Shown: positions 12,360-23,939 of the stretch, in pieces
Layout of the letters: the number at the start of each line of letters is the position of its first letter
Position numbering within the stretch: position 1 is the stretch's first letter
Assembly: GCA_029747015.1 (NCBI GenBank)
Contig: JAKOGI010002483.1
Coordinates: 42,203-106,202 of the forward strand
Reading direction: 5' to 3'
Source of the DNA: Carnegiea gigantea
Taxonomy: Eukaryota > Streptophyta > Magnoliopsida > Caryophyllales > Cactaceae
Length of the DNA: 64,000 nucleotides
Position numbers and translations under genes: made by a program
The notes under the pieces: model-generated
The model's database searches: none
Seen by the model: only the letters and a program-made list of their open reading frames with translations
Told to the model about the DNA's origin: nothing

Positions 12360-12377
12360 TGGTGCCGTTGTCGGGGA
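12360..12377 (+). other. Primer binding site, unit 2
   Basis: TGGTGCCGTTGTCGGGGA starts seven bases after the LTR 2 end. It is a tRNA-Asp-type site like that of unit 1. Confidence 0.8.
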
Positions 12378-12529
12378 CTAAATTGCTAACAATTGAGTAT
12401 TGTCTTGTGAACATGACTAAGCATTTTATTGTTATGTTTTGTTTTGTTTTCTTGTTATTTTTCTTTTTCCTATTTAATTGCGCTGGCAGTGTTAGTGAAA
12501 GTACTTGCAGGAATTTTTCCTAGTTTATG

Positions 12530-13960
12530 CGAAGTCATATTTTGTACGAGCCCGATTAAGAGATTGAGAGGATTTTTCACTTAAGAAAGAAAAAGCAAAG
12601 GATCAAAGAGCAAAGGCACGAGGCAAGAAGGAATTCAAACATGGCGGGTGAAGAAAGAAGGACCCTTCGAGATTACTCTTGGAGTCCAAGGGATCGCCTC
12701 AAGCATAGCTCGGCCTATTGTGGATGCAAATAACTTCGAGCTCAAGCCATCACTTATTTCCATAGTGCAGCAATCTCAGTTCGGCGGAACTCCTTTAGAA
12801 GACCCGAATATACACCTCTCGGTATTTTTAGACGTGTATGATACGCTAATGTTAAACGGAGTCTCCAGTGATGCGATTCGCCTGCGCTTATTCCCTTTCT
12901 CATTAAGGGATAAGGCGAGGGCTTGGTTGCACTCTTTGCCGTCTGGTTGTATAACTATTTGGGATGAGTTGACAAGAGCTTTCCTCCCTAAATTCTTCCC
13001 TCTGAGGAAGACAGCGAACCTGAGAAATCAAATCATCAACTTTCTAGAAAAAGAGGATGAGATGCTCTGTGAAGCCTGGGAGCGTTTTAAAGATCACCCC
13101 ATCATGGTGTTCAGCGTTGGATGATTATCCAGGCCTTATAAAGCGGGGTGACCCAAGCTGTAAGGCCCACTATTGATATGGCGGTAGGAGGATGTCTAAT
13201 GAGCAAGACCGAGGATGAACCCTATAACCTTATCGAGGAGATGACGCTTAATAACTTTCAATGGTCCACTGAACGAGCCCAACCCAGGTGGGTTAGAGGT
13301 GAGCTTGAAGTTGATACAATTACTTTACTTTCTGCTAAAGTAGATGCCATGACTAAAAGCCTGGACAAATTGAATGTCAATTCTGTGAAGTCAAGTGCCC
13401 ATTCCCGCTGTGAAATTTGTGGTTCAATTGAACATATATCTTTAAACTGTCAAGTTGGGATTCCTTTTTTCCAAGACCCTAATGAAGTTAATGACATTCA
13501 AAATTTCAACCCGAGGCTGACCAATGACCCTTACTCTAATACCTGTAATCTTGGGTTGGAAGAATCATCTGAATCTTTCTTATAGGTCGAATCCAAACAC
13601 TTTGAATATGCCCCATATGAATGCTAGAGCACCCCCTGGTTTTCAAGGACCCCTATTCCCTTCTCAGATGCCCCAAAAATAAAATTTAGAGTTAGTGATG
13701 GAAGACATGCTTATGGCACAACAGCAATAGGATGAGTACATTAAGCAGTCGGCCTCAAAGGTTGATGTGCTTACGACTCACAATAGGATGTTAGAGGCCC
13801 AAATTGCCCAAAAAGATGCTTTCTCACCTACGCCCTTGGGTAGACTCCCTGGCAAACCTAAGTTTAACCGAAGGAAGCAATGTAATGCAATGCTTCTACG
13901 AGGAGGAAAACAACTAGAGGAACCTAAGGAAATTACCAACTACGAATCTTTGCAAGATAG
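12530..13960 (+). pseudogene. Gag, unit 2 (decayed)
   Basis: The aligned start ATG at 12530 is followed by a stop after about ten codons. The core reading frame resumes at 12648-13124 with LRLFPFSLRDKARAWLHSL and ends with the same RFKD-associated shift as the other units. A second open stretch (13148-13585) carries an intact CCHC knuckle, CEICGSIEHISLNC, at 13409-13450. A tail with LTTHNRMLEAQIAQKDAF follows at 13767. Confidence 0.85.
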
Positions 13961-15011
13961 GAATGAGCATGTTGAGAATGTTGTGAAAGAAATATCTTCA
14001 CCTTCTGAGGAAATAATTGATGATGTCATGCATAAGCCTAATGAGGTTCCTAAGGACCCTAAGACCATTTCTCTAAAGCCATGCACACCACATTTACCAA
14101 TTCCTTAAAGGATAGCTGAGGCGAAACTTGGTATGCAATTTAGAAAGTTTTTAGACGTCCTTAAGAAACTCCATATAAACATACCGTTTACTGAAGCCTT
14201 GACCCAAATGCCTTCATATGCCAAAATTCTGAAAGAAATTCTATCTAATAAAAGAAAGCTAGAAGAACATGAGACGGTAGCCTTGACTAAAGAGTGCAGT
14301 GCAGTAATTCAAAATAAGCTTCATGCTAGTTAAAGGATCCCGATAGTTTTCCAATTCCCTGCCTGATAGGGAACGTGCCTATAAACCGTGCTTTGTGTAA
14401 TTTAGGGTTAAGAGTAAGCTTGATACCCCTTTCTCCGTGTGAAAAATTGGAATTAGGAGAGCTAAGACCAACTACTATCTCCTTGGAATAAGCAGACCGT
14501 TCTGTAAAATACGCTGTGGGTATTTTGGAGTATGTCCCAATAAAAGTCGGAGATTTATACCGACCAGTAGACTTTGTGATTCTGGAAATGAAAGAGGATA
14601 CACAGACCCCAATCATTCTTGGGAGGCCATTCTTGACCACCATAGGATGCCGCATCGATCTGAAAAACGGTACACTAATCTTGATGTGGGTGATGTTTAT
14701 GTAGAATTTAATTTACTAAAAGCTGCTAAGTTTCGTTTTATTTCTGATGAATGTAATAAGATTGATGTGGTTGATAGTTTAATATAAGAAACTGCATCTA
14801 ACATTAATTGTTCTGATCCACTTGATCACTTGATGTTGAATAACAGCACTACTGAGGATGAAAACCCCGAAGTTGCCCAGTATGCTCAATTGCTAGATGC
14901 CTCTCCACCAATTCTGCCTTCCTCTACTCAGGTGGAATTATTATAAGATAAAAGTAAGCCCTCGTTTGATTGGGCCAAAGCTCTCGAGGTAGAGTTAAAG
15001 CCTCTCCCTTC
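13961..15011 (+). pseudogene. Gag-protease linker and protease, unit 2 (decayed)
   Basis: The linker block FTEALTQMPSYAKILKE is present. The protease active-site loop reads CNLGLRVSLIPLS: the catalytic Asp is replaced by Asn and the next residues differ from DLGA. ILGRPFLTTIGCRID follows. A one-base deletion after GGTACACTAA (near 14676) shifts the frame. Exactly the same deletion is found in unit 4 but not in units 1 and 3. Confidence 0.85.
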
Positions 15012-16110
15012 GTCACTGAGGTATGAATTTCTTGGACCAAAATCTACATATGCCGTGATTGTGAATGCAAATTTGAATGCTACCCCAATTGACTCTTCGC
15101 TTAGAGTGCTTAGGAAGCATCGTCAAGCCATAAGATACACCCTGGATGACATAAAAGGGATTCATTCTTCCCTGTGTATGCATCAAATCATAACGGAGGA
15201 TGATCATAAGCCATCAATTGAACACCAAAGAATATTAAACCCTAGCATGCAAGAAGTGGTTAAAAAGGAAATTTTGAAGTTGCTTAAAGTCGGCATTATC
15301 TACCCTATCTTAGATAGCGCATGGGTAAGTCCAGTCCACGTTGTGCCTAAGAATGGAGGGATGACTGTTGCCAAAAATGAGAATAATGGGCTAATCCCTA
15401 CTAATACTGTTACAGGATGGCGTCTGTGTACCGATTATCGAAAATTAAATAAGGTCACCCGTAAAGACCATTTTCCCCTTCCTTTTATTGACCAAATGCT
15501 TGAATGACTAATAAGGAATTCATATTTTTGCTACTTAGATGGATGTTGGGGATTCTTTCAAATCCCTATCCGCCCAAATGGCTAAGAAAAGACTACCTTT
15601 ACATGTTCATATGGCACGTATGCTTATAGATGAATGCCATTTAGGTTATGCAATGCCCCTGCCACATTTCAACGCAGCAGGATGGCTATATTTTCAGACT
15701 TTATTGAGAACATAATGGAGGTCTTTATGGATGATTTTTCTGTGTATGGTACCACATATGACCATTGCCTGGATAACTTATCTAAGATTTTGCAAAGATG
15801 TGAAGATGTGAATTTGGTCTTGAATTGGGAGAAATGTCATTTTATGGTGCAAGAAGGAGTTGTCCTTAGTCATGTTGTTTCTAACAGAGGTGTTGAAGTT
15901 AACAAAGCCAAGGTGGAGGTGATTGAGAAACTGCCACCACTAACCTCTGTAAAACGTGTGAGCAGTTTTCTTAGACATGTCGGCTTTTACCAACGGTTCA
16001 TAAAGGATTTTTTAAAGATTGCAAAACCTCTCACCCAACTGCTTGCCAAAGATGTGCCTTTTCAGTTTAACGAAGAATACTTGAGTGCTTTTCACAGATA
16101 AAAAGAGGCG
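15012..16110 (+). pseudogene. Reverse transcriptase, unit 2 (decayed)
   Basis: Blocks are RYTLDDIKGIHSSLCM, WVSPVHVVPKNGG, TDYRKLNKVTRKDHFPLPF (open to 15507), then a stop, then NAPATFQRSRMAIFS and the catalytic F-M-D-D at 15724-15735. The segment 15634-16101 is open through LNWEKCHFMVQEG. This unit keeps the best-looking active site, but the domain cannot be read as one frame. Confidence 0.85.
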
Positions 16111-16668
16111 TTAACCACTGCCCCCGTAATGCAAACTCCAGATTGGGGGCTGTCTTTTGAAGTAATGCGCGATGCAAGTGATTATGCCGTAGGGGCTGTT
16201 TTAGATCAGTGGAAGGACAATGAACCATATGCTATATACTATGCAAGCCGCACTCTTGATAAGGCTCAATTCAATTATGCCACTATCGAAAAGGAGTTCT
16301 TGGCAGTTGTCCTTGTGTTTGAAAATTTTCGGTCCAATTTAATCAATTCCAACGTCATTGTTTTCACAGATCACGCCACTTTAAAACATTTAATGAAGAA
16401 AACTAATTCAAATCCTCGACTCATCCGAGGGGTCCTCCTCCTTCAAGAGTTTGATTTAGAAATCAAAGACAAGGCAGGATTAGCAAATGTGGTTGCCGAT
16501 CATCTATCTCATTTAGGCTTAGAGGCCGCTCCTAGTGAAGAGCCTCCCATTGATAATTCTTTCCCTGATAAGCAGTTATTAGTTATATACCAACAAGCTG
16601 CTCCATGGCATGCTGATATGGTGAACTTCAAAGTGTATGGTGTGTTACCTGCAGGATTGTCCAACTAA
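16111..16668 (+). pseudogene. RNase H, unit 2 (nearly complete frame)
   Basis: One open stretch spans 16129-16668. All four acidic positions can be seen: [32 protein letters not shown] and [10 protein letters not shown]. It is the best preserved RNase H in the array, although its upstream and downstream domains are broken. Confidence 0.8.
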
Positions 16669-17894
16669 CAAAGAAAGAAGTTCTTTACCAATGTAAAATA
16701 CTATGCATGGGAAGTACCTTTCCTTTATGAGCAACACAGAGATGGGATTTATAGAAGATGCTTGCCTAAAGATAAGGTCTATAGTGTGTTACACCACTAC
16801 CATGCTTCAACCTATGGTGGCCACTTTGGACCAGATAAAACTATTACAAAAGTACTTTAAGCAGGTTTCTATTGGCCCATGCTCTTTAAGGACACAAGGC
16901 AATTTATCATGACTTGTGATAGGTGTCAGCGAGCAGGGAACATTTTTAAGAGGCATGGAATGCCTCAAAGTGGCATACTTGAAGTAGACTTGCTTCATGT
17001 GTGGGCGATCGACTTCATGGGCCGTTTTTCTCCTTCCCATGACAACCTTTACATCCTCATGGCGGTTTACTATGTTTCTAAGTGGTGGAAGGCATTGCAT
17101 CCCCGATAAATGATTCCAAAGTTGTCCTTAAATTTCTGAAGAAAAATATTTTCACATGATTTGGCACACCGAGAGCTCTTCCAAGTGGCAACGGCACACA
17201 TTTTTGCAACAAGCCTCTTGAGTCACTTTTTGAAAAATATGAGATATTTCATAAGGTCGCTACGCCTTATCATCCCCAAACAAATGGGTTGGTGGAACTC
17301 TGGAATAGAGAATTGAAAGGCATATTAGAGAAAACGGTGGATCGGTCCCGCAAAGATTGGTCCGTGAAGCTTGATGATGCTTTTTGGGCATACCGAACCG
17401 CCTATAAGACTCCTCTACGCACCACACCATACCGGTTAGTGTTTGGAAAATCTTATCACTTCCCAATGGAAATGGAACATAAGGCTTATTGGGCTGTAAG
17501 GACACTCAATTTTGATCTTAAAGCGGTCGGGGAACGAAGATTCCTGTAACTAAACTAGCTCGACGAACTAAGGTTGGAGGCTTATGAAAATTCACGTATT
17601 TTTAAATAGCAAACTAAGAAATGGCACAACAAACATATCGTGACGAAGCGTTTTGAAAAAGGTTATTTGGTCCTCCTATTTGACTCAAGGTTGAGATTAT
17701 TTCCAGGTAAACTGAATTCCCGATGGTCGGGACTATTTACCACTACCAAAGTTCAAGCCGGTGGAACAGCGGAGATATGGAGTGAGTCTACCTGAGCTTT
17801 CATAGTCAATGGACAGTGATTGAAGCTATATCTGGTGGGACAACCAATTGAAAACATCAATGTTCATATGCTAACTGATCCGGTTCAAGCATAG
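16669..17894 (+). pseudogene. Integrase, unit 2 (decayed)
   Basis: H-H-C-C residues are in [12 protein letters not shown] and [22 protein letters not shown] gives the first catalytic Asp. The second block reads LPSGNGTHF where SDNGTHF is expected, so that Asp is lost. The catalytic-Glu block [14 protein letters not shown] is read through without the TAG seen in units 1, 3 and 4 (here TTG). A shift near 17085 (KWWKAL) and a stop near 17157 break the frame. Confidence 0.85.
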
Positions 17895-18878
17895 AAGAAA
17901 GGGTCAAGTGCAGCAAGGTTTCCAGGTAGTTTCTGACCCCATCCTCCTCCACCTCCTCCTCTCTGATTTCTGCTACTCCCCTTCCCTTTTTATTATGATG
18001 TGCCAACATTGAGGGCAGTATGTGATTCAAGCATGGGGGAGTTCCTATATTTGGCGTCTGATGCATATTTCTATTTTGGTGTAATTATGCTTTGTATATA
18101 TTTTTGGTAGTAGTTTTTGTGGTTTTTGTTTTAGTTTTAGTTTTGTTCTAGGTTGCATTTTAGTTACTTTCTTTTGTTAGTTTCTTCTGCATTTTAGTTG
18201 CGTTATTTGTTAAAAAAACATATAAAAAGAATAAAAGAAAAAAAATCCTCTGATGACGATCTCTATAGATTTGGTAGCTTTCTTTGGTTTAGTTTGATCC
18301 TTTGATTCGCCCAGATTGTGCATAAAAGTTTATGAATGAATTTTCGAACTGTGCTTCATGTTTTGAGCACATGTTGGATGCGAATTGTTTTTCCCTATGA
18401 GTCTTTACATGAGATTTGCTAGGTGTGTGCTAGTGAGTTAGCTTTGCCTCTGGTAGATATCCCGTGAGACTTTGAGCCCTTAGAGACTGTTTATCATTAT
18501 TAGTCTCATATTTCTTTCATGTGTGACTCTTCCTTAACGTCATTTCTCTAGAACTTGCTTTGATTCTTATTCAATATCACATTTCGCATATGCATTTAGG
18601 CAAAATGATTGAGGCATTTTTCGTTCTTTCATTTGTTTGACACCATGGCCAAATAGCCACCCTTATTGTGTATTGTATCCCTTGTTAGCCGCTTTTAGCC
18701 TATAACTATTTTTCTTGATTTGAACCTGCTATTTTTAGCCCATGGCCGAATACTTCTCTTACCCTAAGGCCAAGGCTAGAGGAGCGTTACATTCTTTTGT
18801 ATCAAGTTTGATGGGTTGTTAGCGAGGTGGATTGTTATTCCCTTTAGTGAATTTTGGCTGTTTGATGCAGGGATGTAA

Positions 18879-19010
18879 CAACAACACCACCTCCCAGTGT
18901 GGGTCCCGCTTTCACGGGATCTGAGGAGATCCAGTTGTAGGTAACCTTACCTCTACCGGCATTCCTACCCGTAGAGCGACTGATTCCAAGAGACCCACAA
19001 AAAAGGATTT
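18879..19010 (-). other. LINE 3' end with GTT tail
   Basis: On the minus strand a GC-rich 3' UTR ending in GGTGGTGTTGTTG abuts the GTAA target duplication. Such (TTG)n tails mark the 3' end of RTE LINEs. SINEs mobilised by them often share it, so this block alone would not separate the two. Confidence 0.7.
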
Positions 19011-19208
19011 TGTGAAAATATTTTAGAGAGGAAAGCTTTTATGAAAACATTTTATGGGAAAATTAAGGACACCTAGCAAGGAATGACTAAGATAAATTAA
19101 AAGGATAAGCTGCTGAAGCTACGAAACGTAAGAACAATATAACAGAGGAAGGTAATATACATTAACAAATAGGGATAAGCAAGCGTTGTCTCTTCCTCGA
19201 AGAAAGTA

Positions 19209-19799
19209 CTACCTGCAAACAAACACGACATACCCAAAAAAAAAAAAAAGCACTACCAGCACTAAGCCGCTGCAGCCAAAAGACAACAACAGGGTCCACT
19301 CTCTGTGATCTAAGATCTTAATCCTATCCCGCCATAGCCTCCTATCTTGAGTCAGGTCCTCCGTCAAGCCTACAACTTTCAAGTCCCCTCTAATCACCTC
19401 GTCTGAACTCTTTTTTGGTCGCCCTCTCCCTCTTTTGCCTTCACGGATGTTGATCATCTCACATCTCCTCACTGGGGCATCCACACTGCTCCTTCTCACA
19501 TGGCCAAACCATCAGAGCCTTGTTTCTCTTATCTTATCTTCGATAGAAGCTACTTTAGCTAAGTCCCTGATTACTTTATTCATAATTCTGTCTACTCTCG
19601 TATAACGACACATCCACCTAATCACCATCATCTCTGCAACCATCAACCTTTAAACTGACGCCTTTTTTAGAGGGCAACATTCCGATCCATAGAGAACAGC
19701 CGGTCTAATTACCATACGATAGACATTGCCTTTAAATCCTAGGGGCACCCTCTTATCACACAGCACACCTGAGGTAAACTTCCATTTTTGCCAACCCAC
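19209..19799 (-). pseudogene. LINE C-terminal region
   Basis: The minus strand encodes [20 protein letters not shown] and then [16 protein letters not shown], the conserved end of plant RTE polyproteins. The part nearer the RT is broken by stops. Confidence 0.7.
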
Positions 19800-20763
19800 T
19801 TTTATTCACTGGTTAATATCTTCGTCAATATCCCCATTATGCTGAATGATCGAGCCTAGATACTTAAACTTATCGACCTTAGGTATCGACCTCCCACCCA
19901 GGGTGACTTCTCCTCCTGCATCTACCCTTCCATTGAAACAGCAATGAAGGTATTCCGTTTTCGATCTACTTACTCTAAAACCTCTAGCTTCCAATGTATG
20001 CCTCTATTGCTCCAACTTGTCATTAACTCCCTGTCTGGTCTCATCAATAAGAATAATGTCATCTACAAATAGCATACACTATGGTAGCGCATCTTGAATC
20101 CCTCTTGTAAGTTCATCCATAACTAAAGTGAAAAGAAAATGGCTCAAGGCGGAACTCTGATGCAGGCCCATACCAACGAACAAGTCATTGGTGACCTCGC
20201 CTAGCGTCCTAACACTCATCCTACCTCCCTCATATGTATCCTTAATATCTCGAATATACAAGGGTGACACTCTTTTCTTTTCTAAGCATCTCTATAATAC
20301 TTCACGCAGAACTCTATCATAAGCTTTTTCCAGGTAAATGAACACCATATGAAGATCCACCTTTCTATCTCTTTCCACACCCATGAGCCTTCTAAGGAGG
20401 TAAATCGCCTCTATAGTCGACCTGCCTGGCATAAAACCAAATTGATTCTCTGAAATCGAAACATCCTTCCGCAACCCTCTCTCAATCACCCTCTCCCATA
20501 ACTTCATAGTGTGGCTGAACAACTTTTTACCCCTAAAATTATTATAATCTTCAATATCACCTTTGTTCTTGTATAGAGGTATAACTGTACTAGACCTCTA
20601 TTCTTTGAGCATCTTAGCGGTCCTAAAAATAACATTGAAAAGCTCCGTTAGCCAAATCTAATCCTTGTTCACTCAAACGCTTCCACACTTCAACCGGTAT
20701 CTGATCTGGCCCCTCTGCCTTCCCATTGGTCATCTTCTTTAAGGCCTCTTTAATCTCATCCTT
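19800..20763 (-). pseudogene. LINE reverse transcriptase (decayed)
   Basis: Reading from high to low coordinates: ISENQFGFMPGRSTIEAIYL, FIYLEKAYDRVLREVL, GLHQSSALSHFLFTLVMDEL, then a TAG where tryptophan is expected, and the catalytic box F-V-D-D near 20057, then SKTEYLHC and [10 protein letters not shown]. The usual box is FADD. At least one frameshift and two stops interrupt it. Confidence 0.8.
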
Positions 20764-21368
20764 GGTGATTTGATCACACACTTACGGCTCAACTTGCCTC
20801 TCAGTACACTCTCTGTCCCTACTTTGAAAATCTTCCATCACTTCACCATTGAGGAGTTTGGACAAGTACCTTTGCCATCTCTCTTTGATTTCTGCATCCT
20901 CAGACAACACCTTACCATTTTCATCCTTAATGCACCTCACAACACCTAAATCACTTGTTTCTCTTTCCTTAACCCTCGCCAGTTTAAAGACTTCCTTCTC
21001 CCCTTCCTTGGTCCCCAGTCTATGATAGAACCTATCAAAAGCCATGCTCTTAGCTACTGCCACCGCTTTCTTGGCTACCTTCTTAGCCGCCTTATATCTA
21101 ACTCTCCTAATCTCTCTCTCTTCATCCGCTCCACTGTTCATGAAATCAGCGTAAGCCTCTTTTTTCTCCTTGACTTTCTCCTTTACCTCATCGTTCCACC
21201 ACCAGGCACCTTTCATTTTGTTACCACCTCTTCTATAAGTACCTAGGATTTCTTTAGCTGAACTTTGAATACAATTTGCTATCACCTCCCATATTATGTC
21301 TGCATCCTCTACCCGCCTCCAAGCTCCTTCTTCAGTAATCCTCTCTGATAATAGCCCGACGTTCTCCT
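20764..21368 (-). pseudogene. LINE linker between endonuclease and RT
   Basis: An open 167-codon stretch (20782-21285) contains GAWWWNDEVKEKVKEKKEAY and a lysine-rich segment, typical of the spacer in this LINE family. It joins the RT without an obvious start codon of its own. Confidence 0.7.
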
Positions 21369-21381
21369 TCGTGAAGGTCCA

Positions 21382-21574
21382 CTACTTAACTCTAGGGTCC
21401 CCGACTCTCTTCTTCTTCCACTTTGAACATTTAAACTTCACATCCAACACTAGCAACCTATGCTGAGTCCCTAGATACTCACTATGAATCACCTTACAAT
21501 CCTTACAAGACCTCCGAATGTCCGCCCTCATCAGGAAGTAATCAATCAGGGTCTTTAAGGAGCTACTCTTAAAG
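21382..21574 (-). pseudogene. LINE endonuclease, C-terminal remnant
   Basis: The minus strand reads TLIDYFLMRADIRRSCKDC and later GTQHRLLVLDV, matching the end of the AP-endonuclease domain in plant RTE LINEs, with the conserved H just before the terminal strand. The catalytic N-terminal part is absent because of the 5' truncation. Confidence 0.75.
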
Positions 21575-22425
21575 GTAAGCATTTGATAAATCCCTTGTTT
21601 TATATCCCTTGTTTTATTGTGTAAAGTTTAGAGATGAGTTTGATTTGAAAATTAATTATAGAATTCCCTAAACTCTTCCTTTTTGAAAGAAAAAAAAAAG
21701 AAGAAAAAAAAGGAAATGAGAAAAAAAAAGAAGAAATGAATGAAAAAGAAAGAAAAAAAATTCAAAGAAAGTGATTAGCATTGGTAGGAATGTAAGATGT
21801 TTGTGATTTTCGACTTTATCTCTCTTCATTTTGGGATTTATTTTGATAAGGTTCGAGAAGGATGTAGTATGATGCATTGGAATTGTTTAAGCTCTTAGTC
21901 TTCGACTTCCAACTCCTCATTTCCAAAAAACATTTGTTCCCCTCTTACCTTTACCCTAAGGCCTGTTATATCCCTATGAAAGTCCTCATGATTATTTAGT
22001 GTATTTGCATTTTAATGGTGGCAAATTTAAGAATCTTGTCAAACCTATGGTAGATTTGTGCCCAAGGAATGAGCATTGAGAGAACCTACATATATATACA
22101 TTGTTAAACACATGAGTGCTGAGTGCCACATAACTATACTGAGGTTCTACCGGCCCTACTAATTTTGCTTGTTTCATATGCTTGAACGAGTGTATTTGAC
22201 GCTTTGGGGGAAGATTGGTTCAAATTTTTCATTATGGTCTACTAATAGGTTTTTGAAATTTCATTCCCTATTCTGTTTATTAATGGTTTTTTGTACCTTT
22301 TTGGGCTACCTTTGGATCATCTTTGCCATTTGAATGTTACCTATATCTATCCTGAGGAGGTTGTGCATATCTTTTTAGTTTTTGCATTGCTTGAGGACAA
22401 GTACAGTTTAAGCATGGGGGGAGTT

Positions 22426-23766
22426 TGACAAGTGCTTAATATGTGGATCTTTTTAGGGCTGCTTTGCCTTGTTTTTAGGAGACTTTTGTGCTTAACGATG
22501 TTGTTTACTCTCCTATTCTCGATTTATACTTGGATGTAGTTATTTTATGTATTTTGCAAGATTTTTAGCCTTTTTCACCCCGCATTTGCCCTTTAATGGC
22601 TGCGTTTTGACCTCCCCCATGGTCATCTATGAGTTGCTACACCTGTGGACCAAGAAAAGAGCAAGAAACCGGCTCTAGGTCACGGTCATCCATGAGTTGC
22701 TATGCCCGTGAACCAAGAAAAGAGCAAGAAGCTAGTTCCAGCGCAGAGCACGGCCGGACCGTGGTGGATGCCACGGGCCGTGGTAGGCTTGTAACTGCTA
22801 CCTCTTCGTTTTCACTTGGCTGTGTGGCTGAAATTAACTTGAATTTCCTAAGAATAGTGGCGTTCAGTAGCGAAGAAGAGTAATCCCTAGCAAGCAAAGC
22901 ATGTAGAGTTAGTCTAGTGAAGATTAGTTTAGTTTATTTTCTCTTAAATGTTTTTCTTTAGTTTTATTTTTACTTTTATATGAGTTTTGAGTGTGAGAGT
23001 TTTAATCCTGAGGCGGTTCTGAAGCCAAGGTGAAGGCCGTCTCAGACGAGCCCCTTCCGCTCAGATTTCGCCGATCTTTGGTTAGTTTGTTTATCTTTTG
23101 TCATGTCTGAGTAGTTTTCTTAGTCTAGGAATTTAGTAGTTTTTTGGAAGTGTATTGGATCATGTTTTAGTTTATTCAATCATGCTTATTTTCATGATTG
23201 GTTTGATTTCGTTGTATCAAGTGTTGGATATATTGTGAGTTGATTTTTAGCCAAAATTTACTTGCGCAATTGAAACAATCGAGTTAGCATTCGAAAGCCG
23301 ACAGTTGGTTGTTGGACTGCTTGAACTAACTTAGCATAACTTTGCCTCGAAAGAGAGATTTATATGTTAGGAGGGCCAGTAAGTAATCGAAGATTTTAAA
23401 CTTGGATTAAGTCAAATTAGTTTGAAAGAGCGACGTTTCCTTAGCCTGGGTAAATTTGATTGATTTCGAAAGAATAGATTAGGTTTCTAGAAAAGATTAC
23501 GATTCCTCAGAATTAACCAATTAGAGAATAGCACATGTTTATTAATTTTGATCCAATTCTCTTCCATAACTACCAAAATTCCTAGACGTTTTTCTCTTAT
23601 TGATTTAGACAAGTTCATTTGCAGTAGTTAATCGAAACCACTTGAAATAGAGTTTTGCTTAGCATAATCTGACAAGACCAGGCTCGATAGATTACTTTAG
23701 CCCCTGAAGAACGATATCTTTTATCTATACTACGACTACCCGTACGCTTGCGATAGGTAGTGGTCA
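22426..23766 (+). repeat. Athila-type LTR 3 (complete, with internal duplication)
   Basis: It runs from TGACAAGTGCTTAATATG to GTAGTGGTCA, ~1.34 kb. It is longer than LTRs 2, 4 and 5 mainly because of a 63-bp tandem duplication at 22621-22746. Confidence 0.9.
22621..22746 (+). repeat. 63-bp tandem duplication in LTR 3
   Basis: GGTCATCTATGAGTTGCTAC at 22621 repeats with a few changes at 22684, both followed by AAGAAAAGAGCAAGAA. The other four LTRs have one copy. Confidence 0.85.
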
Positions 23767-23772
23767 AGTTTT

Positions 23773-23790
23773 TGGAGCCGTTGTTGGGAA
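23773..23790 (+). other. Primer binding site, unit 3 (degraded)
   Basis: TGGAGCCGTTGTTGGGAA is in the primer-site position. It differs from units 1, 2 and 4 at several bases. Confidence 0.7.
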
Positions 23791-23939
23791 CTAAATTGCC
23801 AACAATTAAGTATTGTCTTATGAATGTGGCTAAATATTTTATTGTTTTGTTTTGTTTTGTTTTCTTGTTATTTTTCTTTTTCCTATTTAATTGCGCCGGT
23901 AGTGTTAGTGAAAGTGCTTGCAGAAATTTTTCCTAGTTT

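Larger units (their letters stand above)
18879..21574 (-). mobile_element. RTE-type LINE, 5'-truncated
   Basis: The empty site is visible in the sister units (GGGTGTAAACATTTGATAAA near 10260). Here GTAA is duplicated at 18875-18878 and 21575-21578, flanking the insert. On the minus strand the order is endonuclease end, linker, reverse transcriptase, a C-terminal region, and a short GTTGTTG tail. The TTG-type tail, and the sequence blocks LEKAYDRV and VMDELTRGIQ, fit plant RTE LINEs. The 5' end, including most of the endonuclease, is missing, which is usual for target-primed insertion. Several stops show it is dead. Because it is found only in unit 2, it arrived after the array formed or after the last exchange of this region. 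Confidence 0.85.
17895..22425 (+). other. Non-coding 3' region of unit 2, split by a LINE
   Basis: Apart from the LINE at 18879-21574 the sequence matches the 3' regions of the other units, with an internal polypurine-like tract (18029-18043), a purine-rich tract (21684-21760), and the LTR-adjacent polypurine tract AGCATGGGGGGAGT at 22411-22424. I see no host gene. Confidence 0.75.

Noticed and set aside
18879..19010. Separate SINE at the GTT-tailed end
   Set aside because: No Pol III box A/B pair was recognised, and the block is continuous with the LINE C-terminal region, so it is taken as the LINE 3' UTR.
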